A stretch of 64,000 nucleotides of DNA from Hydrogenophaga sp. NFH-34 (GCF_021401345.1 NZ_JACBGE010000009.1:1-64000); one strand, 5' to 3'. Counted from the first letter of the stretch, positions 1 through 10,687 are shown. Translations and numbers: made by a program. The notes: a model not told the origin generated them from the letters alone.

Positions 1-148
1 GTGCGTTCTGTACTCAGTCACGGGCTCGATCACCCCAGCCGCTACCAAACTGCACGGGCCGGTCTGGCCGCCTCAACGGCGGCCACACTCTACCGCGCCA
101 GTCAGATATGAAGATACAAGCGCGCGGACCGCTCCCGGCGTGCCCACG

Positions 149-183
149 AAAAAGCCCCGGACAGTTTCCCGTCCGGGGCTTTT
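149..183. terminator. Bidirectional intrinsic terminator downstream of lpdA
   Basis: A 13-bp perfect stem (150-162 with 171-183, core GCCCCGGAC/GTCCGGGGC) closes an 8-nt loop. It is flanked by A-tracts on one side and T-tracts on the other, so it can stop transcripts from either strand. It lies 24 nt past the lpdA stop and probably ends the aceE-aceF-lpdA transcript. Nothing recognisable was found between it and the window edge. Confidence 0.85.
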
Positions 184-206
184 CTTTGGGGCTTCCCGAA
201 AGCCGC

Positions 207-2018
207 TTACTTCTTCGACGGCGGCAGATCGGTGCAAGACCCGTGCGCCACCTCCGCCGCCATGCCGATGCTCTCGCCCAGCGTGGGGTGCGGGTGGATG
301 GTCTTGCCGATGTCCACCGCGTCGGCACCCATCTCGATGGCCAGCGCTATCTCGCCGATCATGTCGCCGGCGTGGGTGCCCACGATGCCGCCGCCCAGGA
401 TCTTGCCGTGGCCGTGGGCCTCGGGTGAATCGTCGAACAGCAGCTTGGTGAAGCCTTCGTCGCGGCCATTCGCAATCGCGCGGCCCGAAGCCGTCCAGGG
501 GAACAGGCCCTTCTTGACCTTGATGCCCTGGGCCTTGGCCTGGTCCTCGGTCAGGCCCACCCAGGCCACTTCGGGGTCGGTGTAGGCCACGCTGGGGATC
601 ACGCGGGCGTTGAAGGCGCTGGAAGCCAGTTCCTTGTTGCCCTGCAGTTCACCGGCGATGACTTCGGCCGCCACGTGCGCCTCGTGCACCGCCTTGTGCG
701 CCAGCATCGGCTGGCCCACGATGTCACCGATGGCGAAGATGTGCGGCACGTTGGTGCGCATCTGGATGTCGACGTTGATGAAGCCGCGGTCGGTCACCGC
801 CACGCCGGCCTTGTCGGCGGCGATCTTCTTGCCGTTGGGCGTGCGGCCCACGGCCTGCAGCACCAGGTCGTAGGTGCCTTCGCTCTTGCTGCCGTCCAGG
901 CCCTCGAACTGCACCTTGATGCCCTCGGGCGTCGCTTCGGCCCCGACCGTTTTGGTCTTCAACATGATGTTGTCGAAGCGGCCCTTGTTCATCTTTTCCC
1001 AGACCTTGACCAGGTCGCGGTCGGCGCCCTGCATCAGGCCGTCCATCATCTCCACCACGTCCAGGCGCGCGCCCAACGTGCTGTAGACCGTGCCCATTTC
1101 CAGGCCGATGATGCCGCCGCCGACGATGAGCATCTTCTTGGGCACGCCCTGCAGGGCCAGCGCGCCGGTGGAGTCCACCACGCGCGGGTCGTTGGGCATG
1201 AAGGGCAGGCGCACCGCCTGCGAACCCGCGGCGATGATGCACTTCTTGAACGCCACGACCTTCTTGGAGCCGGTCTTTTCCTGGCCGGTGCCACCGGTCT
1301 CTTCCACCTCGACGTGGTTGGGGCCGACAAAGGCGCCCAGGCCGCGCACGGTGGTGACCTTGCGCATCTTGGCCATGGCCGCCAGGCCGCCGGTCAGCTT
1401 GCCGATGACCTTTTCCTTGTGGGCGCGCAGCTTGTCCACGCTGACCGTGGGTTGGCCGAACTCGACGCCCAGGTCGCCCAGGTGCGCCACCTCGTCCATC
1501 ACCGCCGCCACGTGCAGCAAGGCCTTGGAGGGGATGCAGCCCACGTTCAGGCAGACACCGCCCAGCGTGGCGTAACGCTCGACCAGCACCACCTTCAGCC
1601 CCAGGTCGGCGGCCCGGAAAGCGGCCGAGTAGCCGCCGGGACCGGCGCCCAGCACCAGCACGTCGCAGTCGATGTCGGCCGAGCCGCCAAAGCTGGCGGC
1701 CGTGGGAGCCACAACCGGTGCGGCCACCGGAGCGTCTGCGGGCGCTGCGACCGGAGCGGGCGCGGGAGCCGCCGCAGCGCCCTCTGCGTCCAGCACCAGC
1801 ACGACCGAGCCCTGCTTGACCTTGTCGCCCAGAGCGACCTTGAGCTCCTTGACCACGCCGGCGTGCGACGAGGGAATCTCCATCGAGGCCTTGTCAGACT
1901 CGACGGTGATCAGGCTCTGCTCGGCCTTGACGGTGTCGCCCGGTTTGACCAGCAGTTCAATGACCGCGACCTCGTCGAAGTCGCCGATGTCGGGAACCTT
2001 GATGTCCATGAGTGCCAT
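207..2018 (-). CDS. lpdA: Dihydrolipoyl dehydrogenase (PDH E3) with N-terminal lipoyl domain
   Basis: This is the E3 component of the pyruvate dehydrogenase complex, a cytoplasmic FAD enzyme that reoxidises dihydrolipoamide with NAD+. Of 603 residues, about 1-80 form a lipoyl domain with the modified lysine at K43 (context ESDKAS). An Ala/Pro-rich linker follows to about 115, then the flavoprotein. Visible motifs are the FAD dinucleotide fold GAGPGG (124-129), the redox disulfide C156/C161 in [11 protein letters not shown], and the C-terminal HPHPT..GE catalytic dyad (H577, E582). Plain E3 enzymes are about 470 residues; the extra lipoyl arm is a known betaproteobacterial arrangement. It is last in the aceE-aceF-lpdA operon, 16 nt after aceF. 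A stand-alone E3 shared with other dehydrogenases is unlikely given its position. Confidence 0.96.
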   Translation of the reverse strand: MALMDIKVPDIGDFDEVAVIELLVKPGDTVKAEQSLITVESDKASMEIPSSHAGVVKELKVALGDKVKQGSVVLVLDAEGAAAAPAPAPVAAPADAPVAAPVVAPTAASFGGSADIDCDVLVLGAGPGGYSAAFRAADLGLKVVLVERYATLGGVCLNVGCIPSKALLHVAAVMDEVAHLGDLGVEFGQPTVSVDKLRAHKEKVIGKLTGGLAAMAKMRKVTTVRGLGAFVGPNHVEVEETGGTGQEKTGSKKVVAFKKCIIAAGSQAVRLPFMPNDPRVVDSTGALALQGVPKKMLIVGGGIIGLEMGTVYSTLGARLDVVEMMDGLMQGADRDLVKVWEKMNKGRFDNIMLKTKTVGAEATPEGIKVQFEGLDGSKSEGTYDLVLQAVGRTPNGKKIAADKAGVAVTDRGFINVDIQMRTNVPHIFAIGDIVGQPMLAHKAVHEAHVAAEVIAGELQGNKELASSAFNARVIPSVAYTDPEVAWVGLTEDQAKAQGIKVKKGLFPWTASGRAIANGRDEGFTKLLFDDSPEAHGHGKILGGGIVGTHAGDMIGEIALAIEMGADAVDIGKTIHPHPTLGESIGMAAEVAHGSCTDLPPSKK

Positions 2019-2034
2019 CTGAGGATCCTTTCAA

Positions 2035-3678
2035 TCAGAGCACGATGCGGCGGTAGTCCGCCAGCAGTTGGCCCAGGTAGGCATTGAAGCGCGCGGCCAG
2101 CGCCCCGTCGATCACGCGGTGGTCGTAAGACAGGCTCAGCGGCAGCGTCAGACGCGGCACGAACTGCTTGCCGTCCCACACCGGCTTCATCTGGCCCTTC
2201 GACAGGCCCAGGATCGCCACTTCCGGCGCGTTGATGATGGGCGTGAAGTGCGTGCCACCGATGCCGCCGAGCGAGCTGATGGAGAAGCAGCCGCCGGTCA
2301 TGTCGGCCGGTCCCAGCTTGCCATCACGCGCCTTCTTGGCCAGCTCACCCATTTCCTGGCTGATCTGCAGGATGCCCTTCTTGTCGGCATCGCGCAGCAC
2401 GGGCACCACCAGACCGTTGGGCGTGTCCGCCGCGAAGCCGATGTGGAAGTACTGCTTGTAGACCAGTTCGTCGCCATCGAGGCTGGTGTTGAACTCGGGG
2501 AATTTCTTGAGCGCCGCGACCACGGCCTTGATCACGAAGGCCAGCATGGTCACCTTGACCCCGGACTTTTCGTTTTCCTTGTTGGTCGCCACGCGGAAGG
2601 CTTCCAACTCGGTGATGTCCGCTTCGTCGTTGTTGGTGACGTGCGGGATCATCACCCAGTTGCGCGCCAGGTTCGCGCCACTGATCTTCTTGATGCGCGA
2701 AAGCGTCTTGCGCTCGACGCTGCCGAACTTGGCGAAATCGACCTTGGGCCACGGCAACAGGTCCAGCCCGCCGCCCGAACCACCGCTGGCAGCAGGGGCC
2801 TTGGCCGCCTGCGCCTTGGTCTGCAGGCTGCCTGCCATGACCGACTTGGTGAAGGACTGGATGTCTTCGGCCGTGATACGACCCTTCAGGCCGGAGCCCT
2901 TGACCTCATCGAGCGGCACACCCAGTTCGCGAGCGAACTTGCGCACCGACGGCGAAGCGTGCGGCAGGCCCAGCGCCGGGGTGGCGGTGGGGTTGTGGGC
3001 CGGAGCGGCCGCTGCCGACGCGGTGACCGCGACTGCTGGTGCGGACGCCGCAGCCGGGGCTGCCACCGGCGCAGAGGCAGCCGGTGCGGGAGCGGCGGCG
3101 CTCGCCGTGCCTTCCAGAATCGCCAGCAGGTCGCCGATGTTGACCGTGTCGCCGATCTTGACCTTGAGTTCCTTGAGCACGCCCGCGTGCGAGGACGGGA
3201 TCTCCATCGACGCCTTGTCGCTCTCGACCGTGATCAGGCTCTGCTCGACCTTGATGGCATCGCCGGGTTTGACGAACACCTCGATCACCGCCACGTCCTT
3301 GAAGTCGCCGATGTCGGGCACGCGCACTTCGACCGGGCCGGCAGCAGCCGCCACGGGTGCCGCAGCGGGAGCGGCTGCCCCAGCAGGTGCCGGGGCCGGC
3401 GCAGCGGCCGCGGGAGCCGGTGCCGGCGCAGCCGCCTCGCCAGCGGCTTCCACCAGCAGCACGACCGAACCTTCCTTCACCTTGTCGCCCAGCGCGACCT
3501 TGAGTTCCTTGACCACACCCGCCGTGCTCGACGGAATTTCCATCGAGGCCTTGTCGCTCTCGACCGTGATCAGCGACTGTTCGGCCTTGACCGTGTCGCC
3601 CACCTTGACCAGCAGTTCAATGACCGCCACTTCGTCGAAGTCGCCGATGTCCGGGACCTTCACTTCTACCAGTGCCAT
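2035..3678 (-). CDS. aceF: Dihydrolipoamide acetyltransferase (PDH E2)
   Basis: E2 core of pyruvate dehydrogenase: it transfers the acetyl group from lipoamide to CoA and forms the scaffold of the complex. The 547 residues contain two lipoyl domains (about 1-80 with K43, and about 116-190, both with the [12 protein letters not shown] context), separated by Ala/Pro-rich flexible linkers. A peripheral-subunit-binding domain (about 235-280, [12 protein letters not shown]) and the catalytic acyltransferase domain follow. The catalytic HxxxDG motif is H520-D524 near the C-terminus. Lipoyl domain 1 is almost identical to that of the neighbouring E3, which suggests duplication or gene conversion. 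It sits 18 nt downstream of aceE. Confidence 0.97.
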   Translation of the reverse strand: MALVEVKVPDIGDFDEVAVIELLVKVGDTVKAEQSLITVESDKASMEIPSSTAGVVKELKVALGDKVKEGSVVLLVEAAGEAAAPAPAPAAAAPAPAPAGAAAPAAAPVAAAAGPVEVRVPDIGDFKDVAVIEVFVKPGDAIKVEQSLITVESDKASMEIPSSHAGVLKELKVKIGDTVNIGDLLAILEGTASAAAPAPAASAPVAAPAAASAPAVAVTASAAAAPAHNPTATPALGLPHASPSVRKFARELGVPLDEVKGSGLKGRITAEDIQSFTKSVMAGSLQTKAQAAKAPAASGGSGGGLDLLPWPKVDFAKFGSVERKTLSRIKKISGANLARNWVMIPHVTNNDEADITELEAFRVATNKENEKSGVKVTMLAFVIKAVVAALKKFPEFNTSLDGDELVYKQYFHIGFAADTPNGLVVPVLRDADKKGILQISQEMGELAKKARDGKLGPADMTGGCFSISSLGGIGGTHFTPIINAPEVAILGLSKGQMKPVWDGKQFVPRLTLPLSLSYDHRVIDGALAARFNAYLGQLLADYRRIVL

Positions 3679-3696
3679 GTGCTTGTCTCCGGAGGG

Positions 3697-6399
3697 TTAT
3701 GCGTAGAGCGGGTTGACCTTGTCGGTCTTGATGCCGTACTTCTTGATCGCCTCGGCCACCTTGGCCAGCGGCAGCTTGCCCTCATCGGCCAGCGCGCGCA
3801 GAGCGGCGACCACGATGTAGTGGCGGTTGATCTCGAAGTGCTCGCGCAGCTTGCTGCGGAAGTCGCTGCGGCCGAAGCCGTCGGTGCCCAGCACCTTGTA
3901 GGCGCGTCCCGCCGGGATGTAGGGGCGGATCTGCTCGGCGTAGTTCTTCATGTAGTCGGTCGACGCGACCACCGGACCGGTGTGTGCACCCAGTTGCTGC
4001 GCCACGAACGACGTGCGCTGCGCTTCGGTCGGGTGCAGCAGGTTCCAGCGTTCCACGTCCTGGCCGTCGCGCGCCAGCTCGTTGAAGCTCGGGCAGCTCC
4101 ACACATCGGCCTGCACGCCCCAGTCGGTGGCCAGCAGGGCCTGGGCCGCAATCGATTCGCGCAGGATGGTGCCGGAACCCAGCAGTTGCACGCGCTTGTC
4201 GCCTTCGGCGCCGGGCTTGCACAGGTACATGCCCTTGATGATCTGCTGCTCGGTGCCCGGCTGCAGGCCCGGCATGGCGTAGTTCTCGTTGAGCAGCGTG
4301 ATGTAGTAGAAGACGTTTTCCTGCTGCTCGACCATGCGCTTGAGGCCGTGCTGCATGATCACCGCCACTTCGTGCGCGAAGGTCGGGTCGTAGCTGATGC
4401 AGTTGGGGATGGTGCCCGCCAGGATGTGACTGTGGCCGTCTTCGTGCTGCAGGCCTTCGCCGTTGAGCGTGGTACGGCCTGACGTGCCGCCCAGCAGGAA
4501 CCCGCGCGCCTGCATGTCGCCGGCCGCCCAGGCCAGATCGCCGATGCGCTGGAAGCCGAACATCGAGTAGTACACGTAGAACGGGATCATGATCCGGTTG
4601 TTGGTGCTGTAACTCGTGGCCGCCGCGATCCAGCTGGCCATGCCGCCGGCTTCGTTGATGCCTTCCTGCAGGATCTGGCCGGCCTTGTCTTCCTTGTAGT
4701 ACATCACCTGGTCACGATCGACCGGGGTGTACAGCTGGCCCTTGGGGTTGTAGATACCAATCTGGCGGAACAGGCCTTCCATGCCGAAGGTGCGCGCCTC
4801 ATCCACCAGGATGGGCACCACACGCGGGCCGATGGCCTGGTCGCGCAGCAGTTGGGTGATGAAGCGCACGTAGGCCTGCGTGGTGGAGATCTCGCGGCCT
4901 TCGGCGGTCGGCTCCAGCACGGCCTTGAAAGTGTCCAGCGCGGGGACGGTGAAGTGCTCGTCGGCCTTCACGCGGCGGTGCGGCAGGTAACCACCCAGGG
5001 CCTTGCGGCGCTCGTGCAGGTACTGCATTTCCGGCGTGTCGTCGGCCGGCTTGTAGTACGGGATGCTCGGCAGTTCGCTGTCCGGAATCGGGATGTTGAA
5101 GCGATCGCGGATGTACTTGATGTCTTCGTCGCTGAGCTTCTTGGTCTGGTGAACGGTGTTCTTGCCTTCACCGGCCTTGCCCATGCCGTAGCCCTTGACC
5201 GTCTTGACCAGCAGCACGGTGGGCTGGCCCTGGTGCTCGTTGGCAGCGTGGAAGGCCGCGTAGACCTTGGCGGGTTCATGGCCACCGCGGCGCAGCTCGA
5301 AGATCTCCTCGTCGGTCATGTGCTCGACGAGCTTGAGCGTCTCGGGGTATTTGCCAAAGAAATTCTTGCGCACGAAGGCGCCGTCGTTGGCCTTCATGGC
5401 CTGGTAGTCGCCGTCCAGCGTTTCCATCATGAGCTGCTTGAGCTTGCCGCTCTTGTCGCGCGCCAGCAGCTCGTCCCAGCCGTAGCCCCACAGCAGCTTG
5501 ATCACGTTCCAGCCGCTGCCGCGGAATTCGCCCTCGAGCTCCTGCACGATCTTGCCGTTGCCGCGCACCGGGCCGTCCAGGCGCTGCAGGTTGCAGTTGA
5601 TGACAAAGACCAGGTTGTCCAGGTTCTCGCGTGCGGCCAGGCCGATGGCGCCCAGCGATTCGGGCTCGTCCATCTCGCCGTCGCCGCAGAACACCCAGAC
5701 CTTGCGGTTTTCGGTGTTGGCGATGCCGCGGGCGTGCAGGTATTTCAGGAAGCGGGCCTGGTAGATGGCCATCAGCGGGCCCAGGCCCATGGACACCGTG
5801 GGGAACTGCCAGAACTCCGGCATCAGCTTCGGGTGCGGGTAGCTGGACAGGCCTTTGCCGTCCACTTCCTGGCGGAAGTTGTCGAGCTGGTCGGCCGTCA
5901 GACGGCCTTCGAGGAAGGCGCGCGCGTAGATGCCGGGGGCGCTGTGGCCCTGGATGTAGAGCAGATCGCCACCATGGCCCTCACTCTCGGCGTGCCAGAA
6001 GTGATTGAAGCCGGCGCCGAACATGCTCGCCACCGAAGCGAAGGAGCCGATGTGGCCACCAAGATCGCCGCCGTCGTCCGGGTTCAGTCGGTTGGCCCGC
6101 ACCACCATGGCCATGGCGTTCCAGCGCATGTAGGCGCGCAGGCGCTTTTCGATCGCGATGTTGCCGGGGCAACGCGCTTCCTGGGTCGGCTCGATGGTGT
6201 TCACATAGCCCGTGTTGGCCGAGAACGGCAGGTCGATGCTGTTCTGGCGGGCTTCTTCCAACAGTTGCTCCAGCAGGAAGTGGGCGCGTTCGGGGCCTTC
6301 TTTTTCAATGACGGCAGCCAGTGCCTCCATCCATTCCCGGGTTTCCTGGGCATCGATATCCCCGGCACCGAGGCCGTTCTGAGCGTCTGACGCTGACAT
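3697..6399 (-). CDS. aceE: Pyruvate dehydrogenase E1 component, homodimeric type
   Basis: Thiamine-diphosphate-dependent decarboxylase that feeds acetyl groups to E2 and links glycolysis to the TCA cycle. The protein is 900 residues, close to the roughly 890 of E. coli AceE. The TPP-binding motif is visible as GDGEMDEPES followed about 27 residues later by NCNLQRLDGP. The open frame extends 22 codons further upstream, but the start was set at the ATG ending at 6399 because a GGAGA ribosome site sits just before it and family members begin similarly (MSASDAQNG). It is first in the aceE-aceF-lpdA operon and divergent from a two-component system. An AT-rich region upstream is the likely promoter. 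Confidence 0.97.
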   Translation of the reverse strand: MSASDAQNGLGAGDIDAQETREWMEALAAVIEKEGPERAHFLLEQLLEEARQNSIDLPFSANTGYVNTIEPTQEARCPGNIAIEKRLRAYMRWNAMAMVVRANRLNPDDGGDLGGHIGSFASVASMFGAGFNHFWHAESEGHGGDLLYIQGHSAPGIYARAFLEGRLTADQLDNFRQEVDGKGLSSYPHPKLMPEFWQFPTVSMGLGPLMAIYQARFLKYLHARGIANTENRKVWVFCGDGEMDEPESLGAIGLAARENLDNLVFVINCNLQRLDGPVRGNGKIVQELEGEFRGSGWNVIKLLWGYGWDELLARDKSGKLKQLMMETLDGDYQAMKANDGAFVRKNFFGKYPETLKLVEHMTDEEIFELRRGGHEPAKVYAAFHAANEHQGQPTVLLVKTVKGYGMGKAGEGKNTVHQTKKLSDEDIKYIRDRFNIPIPDSELPSIPYYKPADDTPEMQYLHERRKALGGYLPHRRVKADEHFTVPALDTFKAVLEPTAEGREISTTQAYVRFITQLLRDQAIGPRVVPILVDEARTFGMEGLFRQIGIYNPKGQLYTPVDRDQVMYYKEDKAGQILQEGINEAGGMASWIAAATSYSTNNRIMIPFYVYYSMFGFQRIGDLAWAAGDMQARGFLLGGTSGRTTLNGEGLQHEDGHSHILAGTIPNCISYDPTFAHEVAVIMQHGLKRMVEQQENVFYYITLLNENYAMPGLQPGTEQQIIKGMYLCKPGAEGDKRVQLLGSGTILRESIAAQALLATDWGVQADVWSCPSFNELARDGQDVERWNLLHPTEAQRTSFVAQQLGAHTGPVVASTDYMKNYAEQIRPYIPAGRAYKVLGTDGFGRSDFRSKLREHFEINRHYIVVAALRALADEGKLPLAKVAEAIKKYGIKTDKVNPLYA

Positions 6400-6477
6400 G
6401 TCTGTCTCCTGAAAAGTGAAATCAAGCTTACGGCGGCCGATCCGCAGTGCCAAGGATTTTTCCATAGCTCCGGCGCA

Positions 6478-6533
6478 ATTTCAATATGTGCTTTTATTTT
6501 TTACATTGAGAAATTTTCAGATCAATCGCCAAG
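6478..6533. promoter_or_regulatory. AT-rich divergent promoter region, aceE / histidine kinase
   Basis: This short AT-rich island in a GC-rich background lies in the 172-nt gap between divergent aceE and the sensor kinase. On the minus strand TTGATC is followed 16 nt later by TAAAAA, and TTGAAA also occurs, so several weak sigma-70-like pairs are possible. No single pair is convincing; the assignment rests mainly on base composition and position. Confidence 0.4.
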
Positions 6534-6571
6534 CGCAAACAGAGGCGGCGCTCACGTAGACTCCGGGACTC

Positions 6572-9130
6572 ATGATTCCCGTGCCCCCTTCCCAGCAGCC
6601 GCCCGTGCGCTCGATCGCCGACACCCCCTGGTGGAAGCGGTGGTGGCGCCGCCTGCCTCCTTCGCGCCAGGATCGTTTCGCCACGCTCGGGCCGCTGCTG
6701 GCGGTGCTGCTCTTCCTGTCGGCCATCGTGGTCGCCATCGCCTACCTGCGCTACGAGGAACTCGAACGCGAGCGGGAAGCCGTCACGCGCGACGTGGAGT
6801 ACGCACAACAGCGCCTGCGCCTGCGCTTGCTGGAACGCCAGGAACAGCTGATGCGGCTGGCGCGAGACATTGGCGACAAGGCCATCGGTCCGACGGAATT
6901 CCAGTTTCAGGCCGAGTCGCTGGTCAGCCAGTTCCCGGAGCTGCTCGCCATCTCGTGGGTGGACAACCGGCGCAACGTGATCGCCACCTACGCCTCGCCC
7001 AGCGCCCCCACGCGCATGCTGCGCCTGCCAGGCGACACGCTGGCGCCCGACGAAACCGACGGTTCGTTCGACCTCGCGCGCGACCTGCGCCAGCCCATCT
7101 ATTCGCGCCCACTTGGCGACGATCCGCGTTCGGCCTCCCTCATGCTGCAGGTGCCCCTGACCGAACAGGGGCGTTTTGCGGGCACGGTCATGGGCGAATA
7201 CGTGGTCGACGGACTGCTGCGCTTCGGCATTCCGCCAGAAGTCATGGCGCGCTATGCGGTGGCCCTGGTCGACGACCGCCAGCGTGTGCTGGCGGGCAAC
7301 CTGCAGTCCACCGATGCGGTGTTGCCGTTCCTTCCCTGGTCGACCCAGCCGCAGGAACACGAGGTGCCGGTCTCCCCCATCGGCAACAGCCTGGTGCTCA
7401 AGGCCCAGGCCTACCGCACCTCGCTGGACACCGTGGGTTCGGGCTTTTTCTGGGTCATCGGAGCGCTCTCGGCCCTCACGGTGTGGATGCTGCTGGGCAC
7501 CTGGCGCCACACCCGTCGGCGCGTGCAGGCGCAGCAGGCGCTGGTGGCCGAAACCAACTTCCGGCGGGCGATGGAAAACTCCATGCTCACCGGCATGCGG
7601 GCGCTCGACATGCAGGGCCGCATCACCTACGTCAACCCCGCGTTCTGTTCGATGACCGGCTGGACCGAAGCCGAACTGGTCGGCCGCACGGCACCCTTCC
7701 CGTACTGGCCCGAGCAGGACCAGGATCTGCTGGCCGCGCGTCTGGAAGACGAGCTCACCGGCCGCTCCATGCCCGGCGGGTTCGAGGTGCGCGTGCGCCG
7801 GCGCGATGGCAGCATCTTTGATGCGCGCATGTACGTCTCGCCGCTGATCGACCCGCGCGGCCACCAGACCGGGTGGATGACGTCGATGACGGACATCACC
7901 GAGCCCAAGCGCATCCGCGAGGAGCTCTCGGCTTCCTACGAGCGCTTCACCACCGTGCTGGAGTCGCTGGACTCGGCGGTCTCGGTGGCCCCGCTGGGCA
8001 GCGACGAGATGCTGTTCGCCAACCGCCTGTACCGCCAGTGGTTTGGGCCCCGCGGCCAGGGACACCGCCATCTGGTGGAGCTCTGTGGTTCGCAGCCGGC
8101 GCCAGCGCCCGACGATGGCGATGCGGTGGACGCGTTCGCCGGCATGCCGACCGACGCGCTGACCGATGCCGGGCCGGAAAACGCCGAAGTCTTCGTCGAA
8201 GAGCTCGACCGCTGGCTCGAAGTGCGCACCCGTTACCTGACCTGGGTCGACGGGCGCCTGGCGCAGATGGCGATCGCCAGCGACATCACGCCGCGCCGCC
8301 GGGCCGAGGAACAGGCGGCCCATCAGGCCGAACGCGCCCAGACCGCGAGCCGCCTGATCACCATGGGCGAGATGGCGTCGAGCGTGGCGCACGAGCTCAA
8401 CCAGCCGCTGACCGCCATCAGCAATTACTGCAACGGCATGATCTCGCGCGTCAAGGACCAGCGCATCAACCAGGACGAACTGCTGGCCGCGCTGGACAAG
8501 ACCGCCCGCCAGGCCCAGCGCGCAGGACAGGTGATCCAGCGCATCCGCGCCTTCGTCAAGAAGAGCGAACCCAATCCCATGCCCTCGGACGTTGCCCAGA
8601 TGGTGAGCAACGCGATCGAGCTGGCCGACATCGAACTGCGTCGCCAGCAGGTGCGGCTCACGCCCTACGTGGCCGCACGCCTGCCGCGCCTGGTGGTCGA
8701 CCCGATCCTGATTGAACAGGTGCTGATCAACCTGCTCAAGAATGCGGGCGAAGCCATACAGCACGCCGCGCGGCCGCCCGGGCAGCGCTTCATCGAATTG
8801 CGCGTGGGCCCGCGCCGGTTGGCCGAGCAGGACGTGGTCGAGTTCTCGGTGCGCGATTCCGGCAAAGGCGTGCCCGCCGACATGATCGAGCGCATCTACG
8901 AAGCGTTCTACAGCACCAAGAGCGAAGGCATGGGCATCGGGCTCAAGCTGTGCCGCAGCATCGTCGAGTCGCACCACGGCCGGATGCAGGTGGAGAACAT
9001 CTACAATGGCGAAGAGGTGGCCGGCTGCTGCTTCAGCTTCTGGATTCCCGTCCACGCCAAGCTGCGGATCGAGGGTCCGTCCACCGGGGCCCAGGCCGCG
9101 TCCTTGTCGGATACAGAAAGAGCGAGATGA
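6572..9130 (+). CDS. Membrane PAS-domain sensor histidine kinase
   Basis: Sensor of a two-component system, partner of the regulator that overlaps its 3' end. The 852-residue protein has an N-terminal transmembrane segment (about 37-60), a periplasmic sensor of about 230 residues, and a second transmembrane segment (about 289-310). One clear PAS domain (about 330-450, ending in MTDITEPKR) and a second PAS-like stretch (about 455-570) follow. The histidine kinase core has the H-box HELNQPLTAISNY with H607, the N-box NLLKNAGEAI, and G-boxes DSGKGVP and GMGIGLKLCRSIV. The layout resembles the FixL/DctB class. The signal is not known from sequence. It is divergent from aceE, which makes pyruvate dehydrogenase genes candidate targets. 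No strong ribosome site precedes the ATG. Confidence 0.9.
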   Translation: MIPVPPSQQPPVRSIADTPWWKRWWRRLPPSRQDRFATLGPLLAVLLFLSAIVVAIAYLRYEELEREREAVTRDVEYAQQRLRLRLLERQEQLMRLARDIGDKAIGPTEFQFQAESLVSQFPELLAISWVDNRRNVIATYASPSAPTRMLRLPGDTLAPDETDGSFDLARDLRQPIYSRPLGDDPRSASLMLQVPLTEQGRFAGTVMGEYVVDGLLRFGIPPEVMARYAVALVDDRQRVLAGNLQSTDAVLPFLPWSTQPQEHEVPVSPIGNSLVLKAQAYRTSLDTVGSGFFWVIGALSALTVWMLLGTWRHTRRRVQAQQALVAETNFRRAMENSMLTGMRALDMQGRITYVNPAFCSMTGWTEAELVGRTAPFPYWPEQDQDLLAARLEDELTGRSMPGGFEVRVRRRDGSIFDARMYVSPLIDPRGHQTGWMTSMTDITEPKRIREELSASYERFTTVLESLDSAVSVAPLGSDEMLFANRLYRQWFGPRGQGHRHLVELCGSQPAPAPDDGDAVDAFAGMPTDALTDAGPENAEVFVEELDRWLEVRTRYLTWVDGRLAQMAIASDITPRRRAEEQAAHQAERAQTASRLITMGEMASSVAHELNQPLTAISNYCNGMISRVKDQRINQDELLAALDKTARQAQRAGQVIQRIRAFVKKSEPNPMPSDVAQMVSNAIELADIELRRQQVRLTPYVAARLPRLVVDPILIEQVLINLLKNAGEAIQHAARPPGQRFIELRVGPRRLAEQDVVEFSVRDSGKGVPADMIERIYEAFYSTKSEGMGIGLKLCRSIVESHHGRMQVENIYNGEEVAGCCFSFWIPVHAKLRIEGPSTGAQAASLSDTERAR

Positions 9131-9753
9131 GTTTGATCCCCAAGAAAGGCACCGTCTATGTGGTCGATGACGACGAGGCCGTGCGAGACTCCCTGCAATG
9201 GCTGCTGGAAGGCAAGGATTACCGGGTCCGCTGCTTCGAGTCGGCCGAGGCATTCCTGAGCCGCTATGACGCCCGCGAAGTCGCCTGCCTGATTGCCGAT
9301 ATCCGCATGGGCGGCATGACCGGCATGGAACTGCAAGACCGCCTGCTGGAGCGCCAGTCGCCCTTGCCCGTCGTCTTCATCACCGGCCACGGCGATGTGC
9401 CCATGGCCGTGGAGACGATGAAGAAAGGCGCGCTCGACTTCATCCAGAAACCGTTCAAGGAAGACCAGCTCGTGGCGCTGGTCGAGCGCATGCTGGAGAA
9501 AGCGAAGGACGCCTTCGCCACCCACCAGCAGGCCGCCAGCCGCGACGCGCTGCTGTCCAAGCTCACAGGCCGCGAATCGCAGGTGCTGGAACGCATCGTG
9601 GCCGGCCGCCTGAACAAGCAGATTGCCGACGACCTGGGCATCAGCATCAAGACGGTGGAAGCACACCGCGCCAACATCATGGAAAAGCTCGGTGCCAACA
9701 CCGTGGCCGACCTGCTCAAGATTGCGCTGGGGCAAACGCCGGCCAAGGCCTGA
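9127..9753 (+). CDS. FixJ-family response regulator
   Basis: DNA-binding response regulator of 208 residues. The receiver domain (about 8-125) has the acidic pocket DDDEAVRD and phospho-acceptor D58 in [10 protein letters not shown]. The conserved switch residues appear in VVFITGHGD and the lysine in FIQKPFKE. The LuxR/FixJ-type helix-turn-helix (about 143-205) contains [20 protein letters not shown] and [16 protein letters not shown]. The start ATG at 9127 overlaps the kinase stop by 4 nt (ATGA), implying translational coupling and a cognate pair. A longer open frame reads upstream through the kinase gene but is not homologous. A strong terminator follows. Its targets cannot be read from the sequence. 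Confidence 0.92.
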   Translation: MSLIPKKGTVYVVDDDEAVRDSLQWLLEGKDYRVRCFESAEAFLSRYDAREVACLIADIRMGGMTGMELQDRLLERQSPLPVVFITGHGDVPMAVETMKKGALDFIQKPFKEDQLVALVERMLEKAKDAFATHQQAASRDALLSKLTGRESQVLERIVAGRLNKQIADDLGISIKTVEAHRANIMEKLGANTVADLLKIALGQTPAKA

Positions 9754-9773
9754 GACCCCCACGCCCCCTGTTC

Positions 9774-9797
9774 AACGCCCGCCCCTGCGGGCGTTTT
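9774..9797 (+). terminator. Intrinsic terminator after the response regulator
   Basis: A perfect 9-bp stem (AACGCCCGC at 9774-9782 with GCGGGCGTT at 9787-9795) encloses the loop CCCT and runs into TTTT. It closes the kinase-regulator operon 21 nt past the stop and separates it from folD, whose ATG is 27 nt further on. Confidence 0.85.
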
Positions 9798-9823
9798 CAC
9801 TTTCCAGAAACCCGACCCACGCC

Positions 9824-10687
9824 ATGACCGCCCAACTCATCGACGGCAACGCCCTTTCCCAACAACTGCGCGCCGAGGTGGCCACGCGCGTGACCGCCCT
9901 CAAGGCCCGCGGCATCACCCCCGGGCTGGCCGTGATTCTGGTCGGCGACAACCCGGCCAGCCAAGTCTATGTGCGCAACAAGGTCAAGGCCTGCGAAGCC
10001 ACGGGCATGCATTCGGTGCTGGAGACCTGGCCCGCCACACTGACGGAGGCCGAGCTGCTGGCCCGCGTCGACGCGATGAATCGCGACCCCAGCATTCACG
10101 GCATCCTGGTGCAACTGCCGCTGCCGGCGCACATGAACGCCCAGCGCGTGATCGAAGCCATCTCGCCCGAAAAGGACGTGGACGGTTTCCACATCGCCAG
10201 TGCCGGCGCGCTCATGACCGGCCTGCCCGGCTTCTGGCCCTGCACGCCCTATGGCTGCATGAAGATGCTGGAGAGCATCGGCTACGACCTCAAGGGCAAG
10301 CACGCGGTCGTGATCGGCCGCAGCAACATCGTGGGCAAGCCCATGGCCATGATGCTGCTGCAGCAAAACGCCACGGTGACCATCTGCCACAGCGGCACCC
10401 AGAACCTCAAGGCCATGACACTGCAGGCCGATGTGATCGTCGCCGCCGTGGGCAAGCGCAATGTGCTCACGGCCGACATGGTCAAACCCGGTGCCGTGGT
10501 GCTGGACGTGGGCATGAACCGCAACGACGAGGGCAAGCTCTGCGGCGACGTGGACTTTGCAGGGGTCAAGGAAGTGGCGGGCTACATCACGCCCGTGCCG
10601 GGCGGCGTCGGCCCCATGACCATCACGATGTTGATGGTCAACACGCTGGAGTCGGCCGAGCGCGGACTCGACGCCCTGCCCCGCTGA
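9824..10687 (+). CDS. folD: Bifunctional methylene-THF dehydrogenase / methenyl-THF cyclohydrolase
   Basis: Cytoplasmic folate enzyme interconverting 5,10-methylene-, 5,10-methenyl- and 10-formyl-tetrahydrofolate, supplying one-carbon units for purines and formyl-methionine. The protein is 287 residues, the usual FolD length. Family signatures are the substrate motif around [10 protein letters not shown] (conserved Y and K), QLPLPAH, the stretch [10 protein letters not shown], the NADP fold [12 protein letters not shown], and the C-terminal [15 protein letters not shown]. The frame is open upstream, but the ATG at 9824 (MTAQLIDG) is the family start and follows a terminator. The next gene is convergent. 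Confidence 0.97.
   Translation: MTAQLIDGNALSQQLRAEVATRVTALKARGITPGLAVILVGDNPASQVYVRNKVKACEATGMHSVLETWPATLTEAELLARVDAMNRDPSIHGILVQLPLPAHMNAQRVIEAISPEKDVDGFHIASAGALMTGLPGFWPCTPYGCMKMLESIGYDLKGKHAVVIGRSNIVGKPMAMMLLQQNATVTICHSGTQNLKAMTLQADVIVAAVGKRNVLTADMVKPGAVVLDVGMNRNDEGKLCGDVDFAGVKEVAGYITPVPGGVGPMTITMLMVNTLESAERGLDALPR

Noticed and set aside
1..111. Possible C-terminal end of a plus-strand gene (frame 1, stop at 109-111)
   Set aside because: Only 36 codons and no recognisable motif; cannot be supported from this window.
2068..4482. Long open frame on the plus strand opposite aceF and aceE
   Set aside because: It is antisense to two conserved genes, has no recognisable domain, and is rich in H, R, D and Q, typical of a codon-bias shadow in GC-rich DNA.
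6494..9253. 919-codon minus-strand frame opposite the sensor kinase
   Set aside because: It mirrors the kinase gene, is rich in Arg, His and Gly, and shows no family motif.
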